This document shows positions 1-8,809 of a stretch of 61,924 nucleotides of DNA, one piece after another (the stretch's first letter is position 1; each line of letters opens with the position of its first letter). The position numbers and the translations under genes were made by a program. The notes below the pieces were generated by a model that ran no database searches, was not told the DNA's origin, and saw only the letters and a program-made list of their open reading frames with translations. Source of the stretch: an uncultured Coriobacteriaceae bacterium (lineage in GTDB: Bacteria; Actinomycetota; Coriobacteriia; Coriobacteriales; Atopobiaceae); assembly GCA_902779675.1 (NCBI GenBank), contig CACZCK010000018.1:1-61924 (forward strand). The letters are read 5' to 3'.

Positions 1-96
1 ACACAATGTCGGCATCCCGTCCGCCAGATCTGCATTGCCTCAACAAGCATTCGATATCCGGCCTGAAAAGGCAACAACTAGAAGATAGGAGAGACG

Positions 97-1221
97 ATGA
101 CGAGCAATGAGTTGTTTGCCGGCCGCGTGGAGCGCCTGCGCCAGTTGATGGGGGAGCGCGGCTATGACGCCGTGGTCCTGCGCAACAATCCCGACCTGCG
201 CTGGCTGACAGGCGCACGCAGCGTGTTCGATGACGAGGTCGCGCACACCGCGCTGGTCACGGCCGACGGCCTGTGGCTGCACACCGACTCTCGCTACTAC
301 AACAGCTTCGTGGAGCGGATGGGGGAGGATACCCCCTGGCAGCTCGACATGGACGTCGTCTCGCCTGCGGCGTGGGCGGCGAGGCGCATCTTGGCGACGC
401 GCTCGCGCGTGGTGGCCGTGGAGGACACCTGCGACCTCGCGTTCTACGACGCGCTCTGCCACGAGTGCGGCCAGGCCTCCATCGCACCGGCCTTCCCGCG
501 GCTGCACGGCGACATCTGCGACCTACGCATGGTCAAGGACGACGACGAGCTCGAGCTGCTCCGCGAGGCGCAGCGCATCACCGACCGCTCCTTCGAGTAC
601 ATTTGCGGCTACATCAAGCCTGGCATGACCGAGCAGCAGATTCGCGCGGAGCTGGAGAACTGGATGCTCAGCAACGGCGCCGACGGCCTCTCGTTCGACA
701 CGATCATTGCGAGTGGTCCCAACGGGGCCAACCCCCACGCTCGTCCTGGTGCGCGCCAGGTGCAGGAGGGCGACCTCATCGTGATGGACTACGGTGCCCT
801 CTACCAGGATTATCACGCCGACATGACGCGCACCGTGTGCCTGGGCGAGCCGAGCGACGAGCAGCGCCAGGTGTACGACGTGGTGCGTCGGGCCCACGAG
901 GAGTGCGCGGCCGCCGTGCGTCCGGGCGTGATCGGCTCCGACATCCACAACCTGTCGGTCAAGATCATCAGCGATGCGGGGTATGGAGCGTACTACGGTC
1001 ATGGCTTGGGCCACGGTGTGGGTATCGAGATTCACGAACATCCGGGCTTTGGGCGCGGCTGGAACAAGCCGGTGCCTGCCGGGTCGGTGGTGACCATCGA
1101 GCCGGGCATCTACCTGCCGGGCAAGTTTGGCATTCGCCTGGAGGACTGCGGTGTGGTGACCGAGAACGGCTACGAGCCCTTTACCGGACCGAGCCACGAC
1201 CTGCGCGTGATCGAGGTGTAG
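97..1221 (+). CDS. M24B family Xaa-Pro aminopeptidase/dipeptidase
   Basis: A cytosolic metallopeptidase that removes residues ahead of proline, or splits Xaa-Pro dipeptides, during peptide use. The 374-residue protein has the creatinase-like N-terminal domain (about 1-150) followed by the pita-bread catalytic domain. The five metal ligands of the family are visible: Asp of MDYG (about 230), Asp of ADMTRT (about 241), His of HGLGHGVG (about 302), Glu of TIEPG (about 334) and Glu of RLEDCG (about 349). The ATG at 97 follows an AGGAGA ribosome-binding site. A strong terminator follows directly. Its position near two oligopeptide importer clusters fits a role in digesting imported proline-containing peptides; that link is inference. 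PepP and PepQ cannot be told apart from sequence alone. Confidence 0.93.
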   Translation: MTSNELFAGRVERLRQLMGERGYDAVVLRNNPDLRWLTGARSVFDDEVAHTALVTADGLWLHTDSRYYNSFVERMGEDTPWQLDMDVVSPAAWAARRILATRSRVVAVEDTCDLAFYDALCHECGQASIAPAFPRLHGDICDLRMVKDDDELELLREAQRITDRSFEYICGYIKPGMTEQQIRAELENWMLSNGADGLSFDTIIASGPNGANPHARPGARQVQEGDLIVMDYGALYQDYHADMTRTVCLGEPSDEQRQVYDVVRRAHEECAAAVRPGVIGSDIHNLSVKIISDAGYGAYYGHGLGHGVGIEIHEHPGFGRGWNKPVPAGSVVTIEPGIYLPGKFGIRLEDCGVVTENGYEPFTGPSHDLRVIEV

Positions 1222-1239
1222 AAGGCTGCATTTGAGCGA

Positions 1240-1271
1240 AGCACCTACAACCCGGGTTGTAGGTGCTTTTT
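1240..1271 (+). terminator. Rho-independent terminator after the M24 peptidase
   Basis: A perfect 11-bp stem (AGCACCTACAA/TTGTAGGTGCT) around a CCCGGG loop is followed by a run of T. It lies 18 bases after the peptidase stop codon. A similar CACCTA...CCCGGGTTGTAGGTG string recurs near 18465-18490. Confidence 0.9.
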
Positions 1272-1327
1272 GCTCGAGGATGGGTGTCCAATCCACCTAC
1301 TACCCTGGTCTTATGTGACTCGAAGCC

Positions 1328-1623
1328 TCGCTTCGCTCAGCCCGCAATAGGCCATGGGCCTATTGCGACCTCGCGGTTCGAATCCCGTGCGCTTCTCCCA
1401 GACATGAAAAGAGCCCCATCGCTGGGGCCCGGAGAAATCATGGTGGAGATGAAGGGATTCCCGCGTTGCCTGCGGCAACGCTCATAGGCTTCGCTTCGCT
1501 CAGCCCGCAATAGGCCACAGGCCTATTGCGACCTCGCGGTTCGAATCCCGTGCACTTCTCCCAGACATGAAAAGAGCCCCATCGCTGGGGCCCGGAGAAA
1601 TCATGGTGGAGATGAAGGGATTC
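1328..1623. repeat. Tandem 133-bp direct repeat including a tRNA-Ala 3' fragment
   Basis: Positions 1328-1460 and 1491-1623 are near-identical copies offset by 163 bp. Each holds a GCAATAGGCC-N3-GGCCTATTGC palindrome, a tRNA T-arm-like string (GGTTCGAATCCC) followed by an acceptor-like CTTCTCCCA, the terminator hairpin of tRNA-Ala, and the last 17 bases of the tRNA-Ala gene with its CCA. Only the second copy continues into the complete tRNA. The first copy is therefore a displaced 3' fragment, of the kind left by tandem duplication or by a lost integrated element. Confidence 0.85.
1570..1591 (-). terminator. Terminator of tRNA-Ala
   Basis: On the minus strand GCCCCA-GCGA-TGGGGC is followed by TCTTTTCA, just downstream of the tRNA-Ala 3' end. 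An identical hairpin lies in the upstream repeat copy at about 1413-1428. Confidence 0.8.
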
Positions 1624-1679
1624 GAACCCTCGGCCTCTGCCTTGCGAAGGCAGCGCTCTCCCAACTGAGCTACATCCCC
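1607..1679 (-). tRNA. tRNA-Ala (anticodon CGC)
   Basis: The minus strand folds as a full cloverleaf: acceptor GGGGATG pairs with CATCTCC, the D arm is GCTCAGTTGGGAGAGC, the anticodon stem-loop is CTGCC-TTCGCAA-GGCAG, and the T loop is TTCGAAT. The discriminator is A, and CCA is encoded at 1604-1606. The anticodon CGC reads the alanine codon GCG. Confidence 0.95.
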
Positions 1680-1916
1680 TTGTTGAGTGCAAAAGCTATT
1701 GTGGCAATTCGGGAGCGGGCTGTCAACTCCCATCACGATTCCTGAACGAAAGGCCTCCTGTGTGTCAGGCGCGCTGACACGCCGCACATCCCGCATTCGC
1801 CCTGTGGATGCCACATGTTACGGTGCGGATACCAGCGACGCGATGCCTGCGCCTTGCATCAAACTTGTGGTAATCTGGTTCGCTGTATCTATATCCTCAT
1901 TGCAAGGAGCCATTCC

Positions 1917-2165
1917 GTGAGTGCAATCAACATCATCCTGCTCGTTCTCATGTTTATCTCGGGCATTGCCACCGTGCTGCTCGTCCTCATGCATTCGGGC
2001 AAGGGCACGGGCGTCTCTGACATGATCGCCTCTTCCATGTACAACTCTGCAGCCGGTTCTGGCGTCTGGGAAAAGAACCTCGACCGTCTGACGGTCATCA
2101 CAGGCATCATCTTTGGTCTCAGCATCGTCATCATGATGTTCACCTTCCCGCTGGGCACCATTTAG
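1917..2165 (+). CDS. secG: Preprotein translocase subunit SecG
   Basis: SecG is the small accessory subunit of the SecYEG protein-export channel in the plasma membrane. The 82-residue product has the two expected membrane helices (about 4-25 and 53-75) joined by a Gly/Ser-rich loop that carries the HSGKGTG-type motif. I chose the GTG at 1917 because AAGGAG lies 9 bases upstream and the length then matches the family. In-frame codons further upstream would add a segment with no SecG counterpart. It appears monocistronic, about 240 bp after a divergent tRNA and 80 bp before oppB. Confidence 0.92.
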   Translation: MSAINIILLVLMFISGIATVLLVLMHSGKGTGVSDMIASSMYNSAAGSGVWEKNLDRLTVITGIIFGLSIVIMMFTFPLGTI

Positions 2166-2245
2166 CTCTATGTGTGTTAGGCCATCCATGCATGTATGGG
2201 TGGCCCTTCTGTATGTGTCGGCCAATCGAATAAGGTGGACAGAGC

Positions 2246-3172
2246 ATGGACTCTAAGACGTTGCGATACATCGTAAAGAGAATCTTTTTCTCTTTCGTCA
2301 CCATCTGGGCGGTCATCACGATCACCTTCTTCGTGATGCACGCCGTCCCTGGTGGCCCGTTCACTCGCGAGAAGGCGATCTCCGCCGAGGCACAGGCTGC
2401 GCTCAACGCCAAGTACGGCCTCGACAAGCCGCTCTTCGAGCAGTACACCACCTATCTGGTGGACGCCCTGCACGGTAACTTCGGCCCGTCGATCAAGCAG
2501 CGCGGCCGCATGGTCACCGACGTCATCGTCGACGGCATGAAGACCTCCGCGCGCATCGGCATCATCGCGCTGATCATTGCCACGGTGGCGGGAGTGTTGC
2601 TCGGCGCGTTGGCCGCGCTCAAGCGAAACTCGATCCCAGACAAGATAATCATGGTGATGACGACGGCGTTCGTCAGTATGCCATCGTTCATCATGGGGTC
2701 GTTGTTACTGATACTATTCTGCATCACGCTCGGGTGGCTGCCGGCAAACGGCGCCTCCAAGGGCGGCCTCATCCTGCCGGTCATCACGCTGGCGCTCTAC
2801 CCGATGAGCTACATCACGCGTCTCACGCGCTCCTCCATGCTTGACGTGCTCGGCCAGGACTACATCCGCACCGCCAAGGCTAAAGGCGTCTCCGAGCGCA
2901 ACGTCATCCTCAAGCACGCGCTCAAGAACTCGCTCATTCCGGTCATCACCTACTTTGGCCCCGAGCTGGCCTACATCGTCACCGGCTCGCTCGTCGTAGA
3001 GCAGATCTTTGCCGTGCCCGGCATCGGCCGCTACTTCGTCAACTCCATCACCGGTCGTGACTACACCCTCATCATGGGCACCACGATCGTGCTGGCAACC
3101 CTCATCGTCATCATGAACCTCGTGTCCGACATCCTCTACAAGGTTGTCGACCCGCGCATCAACCTGGAATAG
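2246..3172 (+). CDS. oppB: Oligopeptide ABC transporter permease, OppB/DppB type (cluster 1)
   Basis: One of the two membrane subunits of a peptide importer. The 308-residue protein begins with a membrane helix (about 9-31) followed by the OppB N-terminal periplasmic region, then five further helices. It holds the cytoplasmic EAA-like coupling loop (about 208-230, around RTAKAKGVSERNVILKHALK) and the conserved VEQIFAVPGIG segment. It starts a tightly spaced oppBCDF operon in which each gene follows within a few bases. The closest functional partner for substrate capture is the binding protein at 6790, separated from oppF by a terminator. The second cluster at 10631 encodes a homologous but clearly distinct subunit. 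Confidence 0.94.
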   Translation: MDSKTLRYIVKRIFFSFVTIWAVITITFFVMHAVPGGPFTREKAISAEAQAALNAKYGLDKPLFEQYTTYLVDALHGNFGPSIKQRGRMVTDVIVDGMKTSARIGIIALIIATVAGVLLGALAALKRNSIPDKIIMVMTTAFVSMPSFIMGSLLLILFCITLGWLPANGASKGGLILPVITLALYPMSYITRLTRSSMLDVLGQDYIRTAKAKGVSERNVILKHALKNSLIPVITYFGPELAYIVTGSLVVEQIFAVPGIGRYFVNSITGRDYTLIMGTTIVLATLIVIMNLVSDILYKVVDPRINLE

Positions 3173-3183
3173 GAGGTGTGACC

Positions 3184-4248
3184 ATGACAAACAATCCCCT
3201 GAGCATGCAAGTGGACCTCGATCCCAACGACTTCCTTCCTGCCTCCGAGGAGGAGAAGGAGTACATGGTGCAGATGCGCCCGTCGAGCACCTTCTTCCGC
3301 GATGGCTGCAAGCGCCTGTACAAGAACAAGGTCGCCTTCATCTCGATGATCGTGATCATCCTCATCACCGTCGCCTCCATCGTGCTGCCGATGATCTGGC
3401 CCTACTCGTACGCCAAGCAGCTGGGCAACCAGCCCGGCCGCCCCGTCGACCCCTCGTTCAACAACCTGGCCCCCATGGAGTACTCGGTCTCCGAGCAGGA
3501 GCGCATGGAGGCGGGGGAGAGCGTCTTCCCGCACATCTTTGGCACCGACTCCTCCGGCCGCGACTACTTCATCCGCGTGGTCTACGGCACCCGCATCTCG
3601 CTGGCCGTCGGCTTCTTTGCCTCCATCATCGTGCTGGTCATCGGCATGACGCTCGGCTCCATCGCAGGCTTTGCCGGCGGGCGCGTCGACATGATCATCA
3701 TGCGCATCGTCGACATCATCTACTCGCTGCCTGACATGCTGATGGTCATTCTTCTGGCCAGCGTGCTGCGCGAGACGCTCGGACCCATCCTGGAGGGAAC
3801 GGTCCTGCAGACCATCGGCTCCAACATCATTGCCCTCTTCGTCATCTTCGCGCTGCTGTACTGGTGCTCGATGGCCCGCCTCATCCGCGGCCAGATCCTC
3901 TCGCTGCGCGAGCAGGAGTACGTGCTCGCCGCCGAGACCGCAGGCGCCGGCTCCGGCTGGATCATCAAGACCCACCTGATCCCCAACTGCATCTCGGTCA
4001 TCATCATCTCCACCGCCCTGCAGATCCCCAACGCCATCTTCACCGAGAGCTTCCTGTCGTTCCTTGGCCTGGGCGTCAACGCGCCTATGCCGTCGCTGGG
4101 CTCGCTTGCCTCCGAGGCCCTCAACGGTGTCACGAGCTACGGCTACCGCCTCGTGATTCCCGCCATCGTCATCTCGCTCATCGTGCTTGGCCTCAACCTC
4201 TTTGGCGACGGCCTGCGCGACGCGTTCGACCCCAAGCTCAACGCCTAG
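3184..4248 (+). CDS. oppC: Oligopeptide ABC transporter permease, OppC/DppC type (cluster 1)
   Basis: Second membrane subunit of the cluster-1 peptide importer. The 354-residue protein has a long soluble N-terminus, a first helix near residue 47-70, the OppC signature FGTDSSGRDYFIRVVYGTR, and the EAA coupling loop around EYVLAAETAGAGSGWIIKTH. The C-terminus ends in the family-typical GDGLRDAFDPK. The ATG at 3184 is preferred over an in-frame GTG at 3178 because AGGAGG (3171-3176) is then spaced 7 bases away. It follows oppB by 11 bases and precedes oppD by 13. Confidence 0.94.
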   Translation: MTNNPLSMQVDLDPNDFLPASEEEKEYMVQMRPSSTFFRDGCKRLYKNKVAFISMIVIILITVASIVLPMIWPYSYAKQLGNQPGRPVDPSFNNLAPMEYSVSEQERMEAGESVFPHIFGTDSSGRDYFIRVVYGTRISLAVGFFASIIVLVIGMTLGSIAGFAGGRVDMIIMRIVDIIYSLPDMLMVILLASVLRETLGPILEGTVLQTIGSNIIALFVIFALLYWCSMARLIRGQILSLREQEYVLAAETAGAGSGWIIKTHLIPNCISVIIISTALQIPNAIFTESFLSFLGLGVNAPMPSLGSLASEALNGVTSYGYRLVIPAIVISLIVLGLNLFGDGLRDAFDPKLNA

Positions 4249-4261
4249 AAAGGAGGCACCA

Positions 4262-5401
4262 ATGGCACTTTTGGAAGTACGTGACCTGCACACGTCGTTC
4301 TTCACCGATGCAGGCGAGGTAAAGGCCGTCAACGGCGTCTCCTTCAACCTCGACCGCGGCCAGACCCTCGGCATCGTGGGCGAGTCCGGCTCCGGCAAGT
4401 CGGTCACGGTCTACTCGATCCTGCAGATCCTTGCCCCCGCCGGCAAGATCGTGTCCGGCTCGGTCAAGCTCGACGGCCAGGAGCTGGTCAACTCGGGCGA
4501 GAAGGTCATGCGCGACGTCCGCGGCAACAAGATCTCGATCATCTTCCAGGACCCGATGACCTCGCTCAACCCCACCTACACCATCGGCGACCAGATCATG
4601 GAGGCCATCCTGCTCCATACCGATCGCACGAGGGAGCAGGCGTATGCGCGCGCCATCGAGATGCTCGAGCTCGTGGGTGTCAACGACCCCGAGAAGCGCA
4701 TGAAGCAGTACCCGCACGAGCACTCCGGCGGCATGCGCCAGCGCGTCATGATCGCCATGGCGCTGGCCTGCGAGCCCGACATCCTCATCGCTGACGAGCC
4801 CACCACGGCCCTCGACGTGACCATCCAGGCCCAGATCCTCGAGCTCATGCAGCGTCTGCAGAAGGAGCTCGGCATGGCCATCATCATGATCACGCACGAC
4901 TTGGGCGTCGTGGCCCAGATGTGCGACGAGATCGTGGTCATGTACGCCGGCTCCTACTGCGAGCGCGGCACTGCCGAGGAGATCTTCTACAACCCCAAGC
5001 ACGAGTACACCAAGGGCTTGCTGCGCTCCATCCCCACGATGGACACCATGGGCCAGAAGCTCCAGCCCATCACCGGCACCCCCATCGACCTGCTCAACCT
5101 GCCCAAGGGTTGCCCCTTCGCCCCGCGCTGCGACGCGGCCATGAAGGTCTGCATCCGCCAGGCGCCCGAGCAGATGGTGATCAACGAGGACCACAAGGCC
5201 TCGTGCTGGATGAACGTAAAGGCGCAGATGGAAGCCCAGGCTGCTGCCGCTCAGGCCGAGGCACAGGCCGAGGCGGAGGCTGCCGCCCGCCGTGCCACGC
5301 CCGCGGGCATCGTGGACGAGATCGTCGAGGAGGTCGAGGCGGAGCTCGCCCATAAGGCAAGTCAGGCCAAGACCGTCGAAGAGGAAGGCGGTGAGGCATA
5401 A
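4262..5401 (+). CDS. oppD: Oligopeptide ABC transporter ATPase, OppD/DppD type (cluster 1)
   Basis: One of two nucleotide-binding subunits that power the importer. Walker A is GESGSGKSV (about 40-48), the Q-loop is [10 protein letters not shown], the ABC signature is HSGGMRQRV, Walker B is [13 protein letters not shown] and the switch histidine lies in ITHDLG. The C-terminal oligopeptide-transport domain has the cysteine cluster CPFAPRC...C...C seen in OppD/DppD. After about residue 320 the protein carries an unusual Ala/Glu-rich helical tail of about 55 residues that the cluster-2 homologue lacks. The start at 4262 follows AAAGGAGG. Confidence 0.94.
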   Translation: MALLEVRDLHTSFFTDAGEVKAVNGVSFNLDRGQTLGIVGESGSGKSVTVYSILQILAPAGKIVSGSVKLDGQELVNSGEKVMRDVRGNKISIIFQDPMTSLNPTYTIGDQIMEAILLHTDRTREQAYARAIEMLELVGVNDPEKRMKQYPHEHSGGMRQRVMIAMALACEPDILIADEPTTALDVTIQAQILELMQRLQKELGMAIIMITHDLGVVAQMCDEIVVMYAGSYCERGTAEEIFYNPKHEYTKGLLRSIPTMDTMGQKLQPITGTPIDLLNLPKGCPFAPRCDAAMKVCIRQAPEQMVINEDHKASCWMNVKAQMEAQAAAAQAEAQAEAEAAARRATPAGIVDEIVEEVEAELAHKASQAKTVEEEGGEA

Positions 5402-5403
5402 AG

Positions 5404-6396
5404 ATGGCCGATACCACCACAGAGACGCCGCTCGTCGACGTCCGTCACCTCAAGGAGTACTTCCCCGTCAACACCGGCTTCTTCAAGTCTATCCCCCTGA
5501 AGGCCGTCGATGACGTGAGCTTCCAGATCAAGCGCGGCGAGACGCTCGGCCTGGTGGGCGAGTCCGGCTGCGGCAAGACCACCGTCGGCCGCACCATCCT
5601 GCACCTCTACGAGCCCACCGATGGCGAGGTCATCTACGATGGCCGTCCCATCAAGACCAAGGACGACATCAAGTGGTTCCGCACCAAGTCCACCATGGTC
5701 TTCCAGGACCCGTACTCCTCGCTCAACCCCCGCATGACGGTCTCCGACATCATCGGCGAGCCTCTTGACGTGCACAAGATGTACTCCAGCCACGAGGAGC
5801 GCGAGAAGAAGATCCTCGAGCTCATGGACCGCGTGGGCCTCAACTCCGAGCACGCCAGCCGCTATGCCCACGAGTTCTCCGGTGGCCAGCGCCAGCGCAT
5901 CGGCATCGCCCGCTCGCTTGCCGTCGACCCCGAGTTCATCGTCTGCGACGAGCCCGTCTCGGCACTCGACGTGTCCATTCAGGCGCAGGTCATCAACATG
6001 TTTGACGAGCTGCAGGACCAGATGGGCCTCACGTACCTCTTCATCGCCCACGACCTGCTGGTGGTACGTCACATCTCCGACCGCATCGCCGTCATGTACC
6101 TGGGCAAGATGGTCGAGCTTGCCGATGCCGCGGAGATCTACGATCACCCGCTGCACCCCTACACCAAGTCGCTCATCTCGGCCGTGCCCATCCCCGATCC
6201 CAAGATCGCGCGCGCCAACAAGCGCATTCCGCTGCAGGGCGACATTCCCAGCCCGCTTAACGCCCCGTCTGGCTGCCCGTTCCGCACCCGCTGCCCCTAC
6301 GCAGAGGCCAAGTGCGCCGAGAGCATGCCCAGCTTTGACGAGGTGTCGAGCGGGCACTTCGTGGCCTGCCACCGCACGGCGGAGATCAACAGCTAG
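5404..6396 (+). CDS. oppF: Oligopeptide ABC transporter ATPase, OppF/DppF type (cluster 1)
   Basis: Second nucleotide-binding subunit of the cluster-1 importer, 330 residues. Walker A is GESGCGKTT, the Q-loop is [14 protein letters not shown], the signature is [16 protein letters not shown], Walker B is [12 protein letters not shown] and the switch histidine lies in IAHDLL. The C-terminal [14 protein letters not shown] cluster is typical of OppF/DppF. It starts 2 bases after the oppD stop and ends the operon, with a strong terminator 30 bases later. Confidence 0.94.
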   Translation: MADTTTETPLVDVRHLKEYFPVNTGFFKSIPLKAVDDVSFQIKRGETLGLVGESGCGKTTVGRTILHLYEPTDGEVIYDGRPIKTKDDIKWFRTKSTMVFQDPYSSLNPRMTVSDIIGEPLDVHKMYSSHEEREKKILELMDRVGLNSEHASRYAHEFSGGQRQRIGIARSLAVDPEFIVCDEPVSALDVSIQAQVINMFDELQDQMGLTYLFIAHDLLVVRHISDRIAVMYLGKMVELADAAEIYDHPLHPYTKSLISAVPIPDPKIARANKRIPLQGDIPSPLNAPSGCPFRTRCPYAEAKCAESMPSFDEVSSGHFVACHRTAEINS

Positions 6397-6425
6397 TAGG
6401 CCTTGAGCCACATTGCGTTGCTGCG

Positions 6426-6461
6426 AGGGCGGACGTCTCCTGGGAGGCGTCCGCCCTTTTT
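6426..6461 (+). terminator. Rho-independent terminator after opp cluster 1
   Basis: AGGGCGGACG and CGTCCGCCCT form a 10-bp GC-rich stem followed by TTTTTG. It separates oppF from the binding-protein gene at 6790. Confidence 0.9.
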
Positions 6462-6789
6462 GCAAAGCGCTATCGCCGTGGCGAGGCGGGGGAGTAGCGG
6501 CGGGGCGCCGATGTGGCCCCACTGGTCCGCTCGCCGTGGGGCGCCGGAGTTACACCACTGGTCCGCTCCAGGAGACGGAACGACGCCCCGTTCCGTCCGC
6601 GGCGACGGACCAGTCGCCCACGCCCACGCGCTTTTGCCCTCATAACTCCACCTTTGCCCGCAAAAGTATTTCAGGAATCAAAAAAAGCAGGTTAAATGGA
6701 GGCCTCGTTGCAAGCCACGGCAAACAAGAGTGCTAGCATGCAATGGTTCGTGTTTTTGATGCAAGTGTTTACGAAAGGGGAGAGATCTT
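6462..6789. other. Intergenic region between opp cluster 1 and the permuted binding protein
   Basis: No convincing gene is present. It contains an imperfect tandem repeat of about 36 bp (about 6502-6532 and 6538-6568) built of GGGGCGCCG and CCACTGGTCCGCTC. The last 100 bases are AT-richer and must hold the promoter for 6790; I see no clean -35/-10 pair. An AAAGGGGAGAG ribosome-binding site precedes the ATG. Confidence 0.5.
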
Positions 6790-8571
6790 ATGTCCAACGT
6801 AACGCGTAGGAACTTCCTGCAGGGCCTCGGTGGCATGGTCGCCATCTGCGGTCTGAGCGCTTGTGGTGGCGGCAGCTCCGAGGGTGGCGCGGCTAGCGCA
6901 GCCCTGAGCCCCGAAGAGGCCGAGGCCGCCAAGGCCGAGGTCCGCAGGGCCATCCGTCTGCTCTTCGACCGTCAGTACATCTGCGACGAGATCGCCCAGG
7001 CCAACCAGATTCCCGCCAGCACCTTCGTGTGCCAGGGCGTCGGTGAGCCCGACGGCTCCGACTTCATGGCCAACGCTGGTCGCGGCGACGGCCAGGGCTA
7101 CTATGACGTGGCCCAGGACGCCCTCCAGGCCAACTTCGACGAGGCCATGGAGATTCTCAAGAAGTACTACACCTACGATGAGGCTTCTGAGACCTTCACC
7201 GACTTCCCGACCATGACCTACCTCTACAACACCGACGAGGGCCACAAGGCCATCGGCGAGTACCTGCAGAGCACCCTCGCCGCCATCGGCATCACCATGA
7301 ACATGGAGAACCAGGAGTGGGCAACCTTCCTGAACACCCGTAAGGCCGGCGACTACTCCATCGCCCGCAACGGCTGGATCATGGACTACACCGACCCCAT
7401 CTCCATGCTCGACATGTGGACCACCGAGTCCGGCAACAACGACGTGCAGTTCGGCAAGGGCGACCACGCCGCTCTGGCCATGTACAACCTGGACCTCACC
7501 CCGTTCGGCTACGAGACCAAGGTCGAGAACGGCACTTGGGCCGACACCTTCGACGTGCTGATCGCCGCCATCAAGACCGAGGCCGACCAGGAGAAGCGCT
7601 TCGAGATGATGCACCTCGCCGAGGACATGCTCATGGAGACTGGCTGCCTGTGCCCGCTGTACTACTACACCATGGTCTACCTGCGCGACGCCGAGGTCGA
7701 GGGCCACTTCAGCACCCCGCTGGGCTTCAACATCTTCAAGCATGCCACCTACAAGGACGGCAGCATCAACGTCTGCATCGCCTCCGAGCCCGACACCATC
7801 GACCCTGCCCTCAACTCCGCCGTTGACGGCGCCACGATGCTCACCCACCTCTTCTCCGGCCTCGCCAAGTGGGAGAAGCAGGAGGACGGCTCCTTCGCCA
7901 TCGAGCCCGACCTCGCCCAGGAGATGGTCGAGGGCGTCGAGAACGAGGACGGCTCCTTCACCTACACCTACAAGCTCCGCGACGGCCTCACCTGGTCCGA
8001 CGGCAAGCCGCTGACCGCCAAGGACTTCGAGTTCGCCTGGAAGCGCGCCGCCTCCGAGGAGCTCGGCGCCGACTACGGCTACATGTTCGACGTCATCAAG
8101 GGCTATCCCAACGAGCTCGCCGTCACCGCCGTTGACGACACCACCCTCGAGGTCACTTCCAGCAACTTCATCGCCTACTGGAACGAGCTCATGGCCTTCC
8201 CGACCTACTTCCCGACCCGCGAGGACATCGTCTCCGACGAGTCCTGGGCAACCGACCCCGCGACCTACGTCTGCTCCGGTGCCTACACCCTCGACGGCTG
8301 GAAGCACAACTCCCTCATCACGCTCAAGAAGCGCGCCGAGTACTGGGATGCCGACAACATCACCATGAACGAGATCAACTTCTACCTCTCCGACGACCAG
8401 AACAACATCCTCTCCAACTTCGAGACGGGTGCCTGGCAGTTCATCGAGGGCATCCCGACCAACGAGATGGCCCGCGTCAAGGAGGAGTACAAGGACGAGT
8501 TCCACGTTGATCCGTACGCCGGCACCTACTACGTCTGCTGGAACGTCAACGAGAACATCCTTCCCGCGTAA
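6790..8571 (+). CDS. Peptide-binding lipoprotein (SBP_bac_5) with circularly permuted domain order
   Basis: An extracytoplasmic peptide-binding protein for the neighbouring Opp importers. Residues 1-25 are a Tat-type lipoprotein signal (TRRNFLQG, lipobox LSAC, Cys25). Residues about 38-322 correspond to what is normally the C-terminal half of OppA/DppA: the helix VRRAIRLLFDR, then NQEWATFLNTRKAGDYSIAR, and the family's C-terminal end GFNIFKHAT. Residues about 323-593 are the normal N-terminal half: INVCIASEPDTIDPALNS, the family signature TYTYKLRDGLTWSDGKPLTA (389-409), CSGAYTLDGW, and YAGTYYVCWNVNENILPA at the very end. Joining the C-terminus (NENILPA) to residues 38 onward would regenerate the normal order. 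The length of 593 residues is that of a full protein, so nothing is lost. The paralogue at 8810 has normal order. Misassembly is the main alternative. Confidence 0.9.
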   Translation: MSNVTRRNFLQGLGGMVAICGLSACGGGSSEGGAASAALSPEEAEAAKAEVRRAIRLLFDRQYICDEIAQANQIPASTFVCQGVGEPDGSDFMANAGRGDGQGYYDVAQDALQANFDEAMEILKKYYTYDEASETFTDFPTMTYLYNTDEGHKAIGEYLQSTLAAIGITMNMENQEWATFLNTRKAGDYSIARNGWIMDYTDPISMLDMWTTESGNNDVQFGKGDHAALAMYNLDLTPFGYETKVENGTWADTFDVLIAAIKTEADQEKRFEMMHLAEDMLMETGCLCPLYYYTMVYLRDAEVEGHFSTPLGFNIFKHATYKDGSINVCIASEPDTIDPALNSAVDGATMLTHLFSGLAKWEKQEDGSFAIEPDLAQEMVEGVENEDGSFTYTYKLRDGLTWSDGKPLTAKDFEFAWKRAASEELGADYGYMFDVIKGYPNELAVTAVDDTTLEVTSSNFIAYWNELMAFPTYFPTREDIVSDESWATDPATYVCSGAYTLDGWKHNSLITLKKRAEYWDADNITMNEINFYLSDDQNNILSNFETGAWQFIEGIPTNEMARVKEEYKDEFHVDPYAGTYYVCWNVNENILPA

Positions 8572-8601
8572 GCTCTAGGCCAGTAGCAAACTTTGGCTGA
8601 C

Positions 8602-8637
8602 AAGGGCCCGTCGCACCTGGTGCGGCGGGCCCTTTGC
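8602..8637 (+). terminator. Rho-independent terminator after the permuted binding protein
   Basis: AAGGGCCCG-T-CGCAC pairs with GTGCG-G-CGGGCCCTT around a CTG loop and is followed by a short T tract. It lies 31 bases after the stop codon. Confidence 0.85.
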
Positions 8638-8742
8638 CTGTGCCGAGAGGAGTAATAACTGCATAAGAGTCGGGGTCTTACACAAAATGGCACACGCTTG
8701 AGACCAGTCGTTTACCCTTACGTAACCTAGCGGCGAATCGTT

Positions 8743-8771
8743 TTGCGTACCATCTGCCTTATCCGTAATCT
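8743..8771 (+). promoter_or_regulatory. Predicted sigma-70-type promoter for opp cluster 2
   Basis: TTGCGT (8743-8748), a 17-base spacer and TAATCT (8766-8771) lie 38 bases upstream of the ATG at 8810. The same TTGCGC-like -35 recurs at the tRNA-Leu promoter in this window. This is a prediction from consensus only. Confidence 0.5.
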
Positions 8772-8809
8772 GGGCAGCACTTAGCTGTCCTCTAACAAGG
8801 GAGAGAGCA

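Noticed and set aside
6769..8505. Long open frame antisense to the permuted binding protein (Val/Gly/Glu-rich)
   Set aside because: It mirrors the biased third-position codon use of the real gene, has low-complexity composition and no family match. Similar antisense frames accompany oppD, oppF and the cluster-2 genes.
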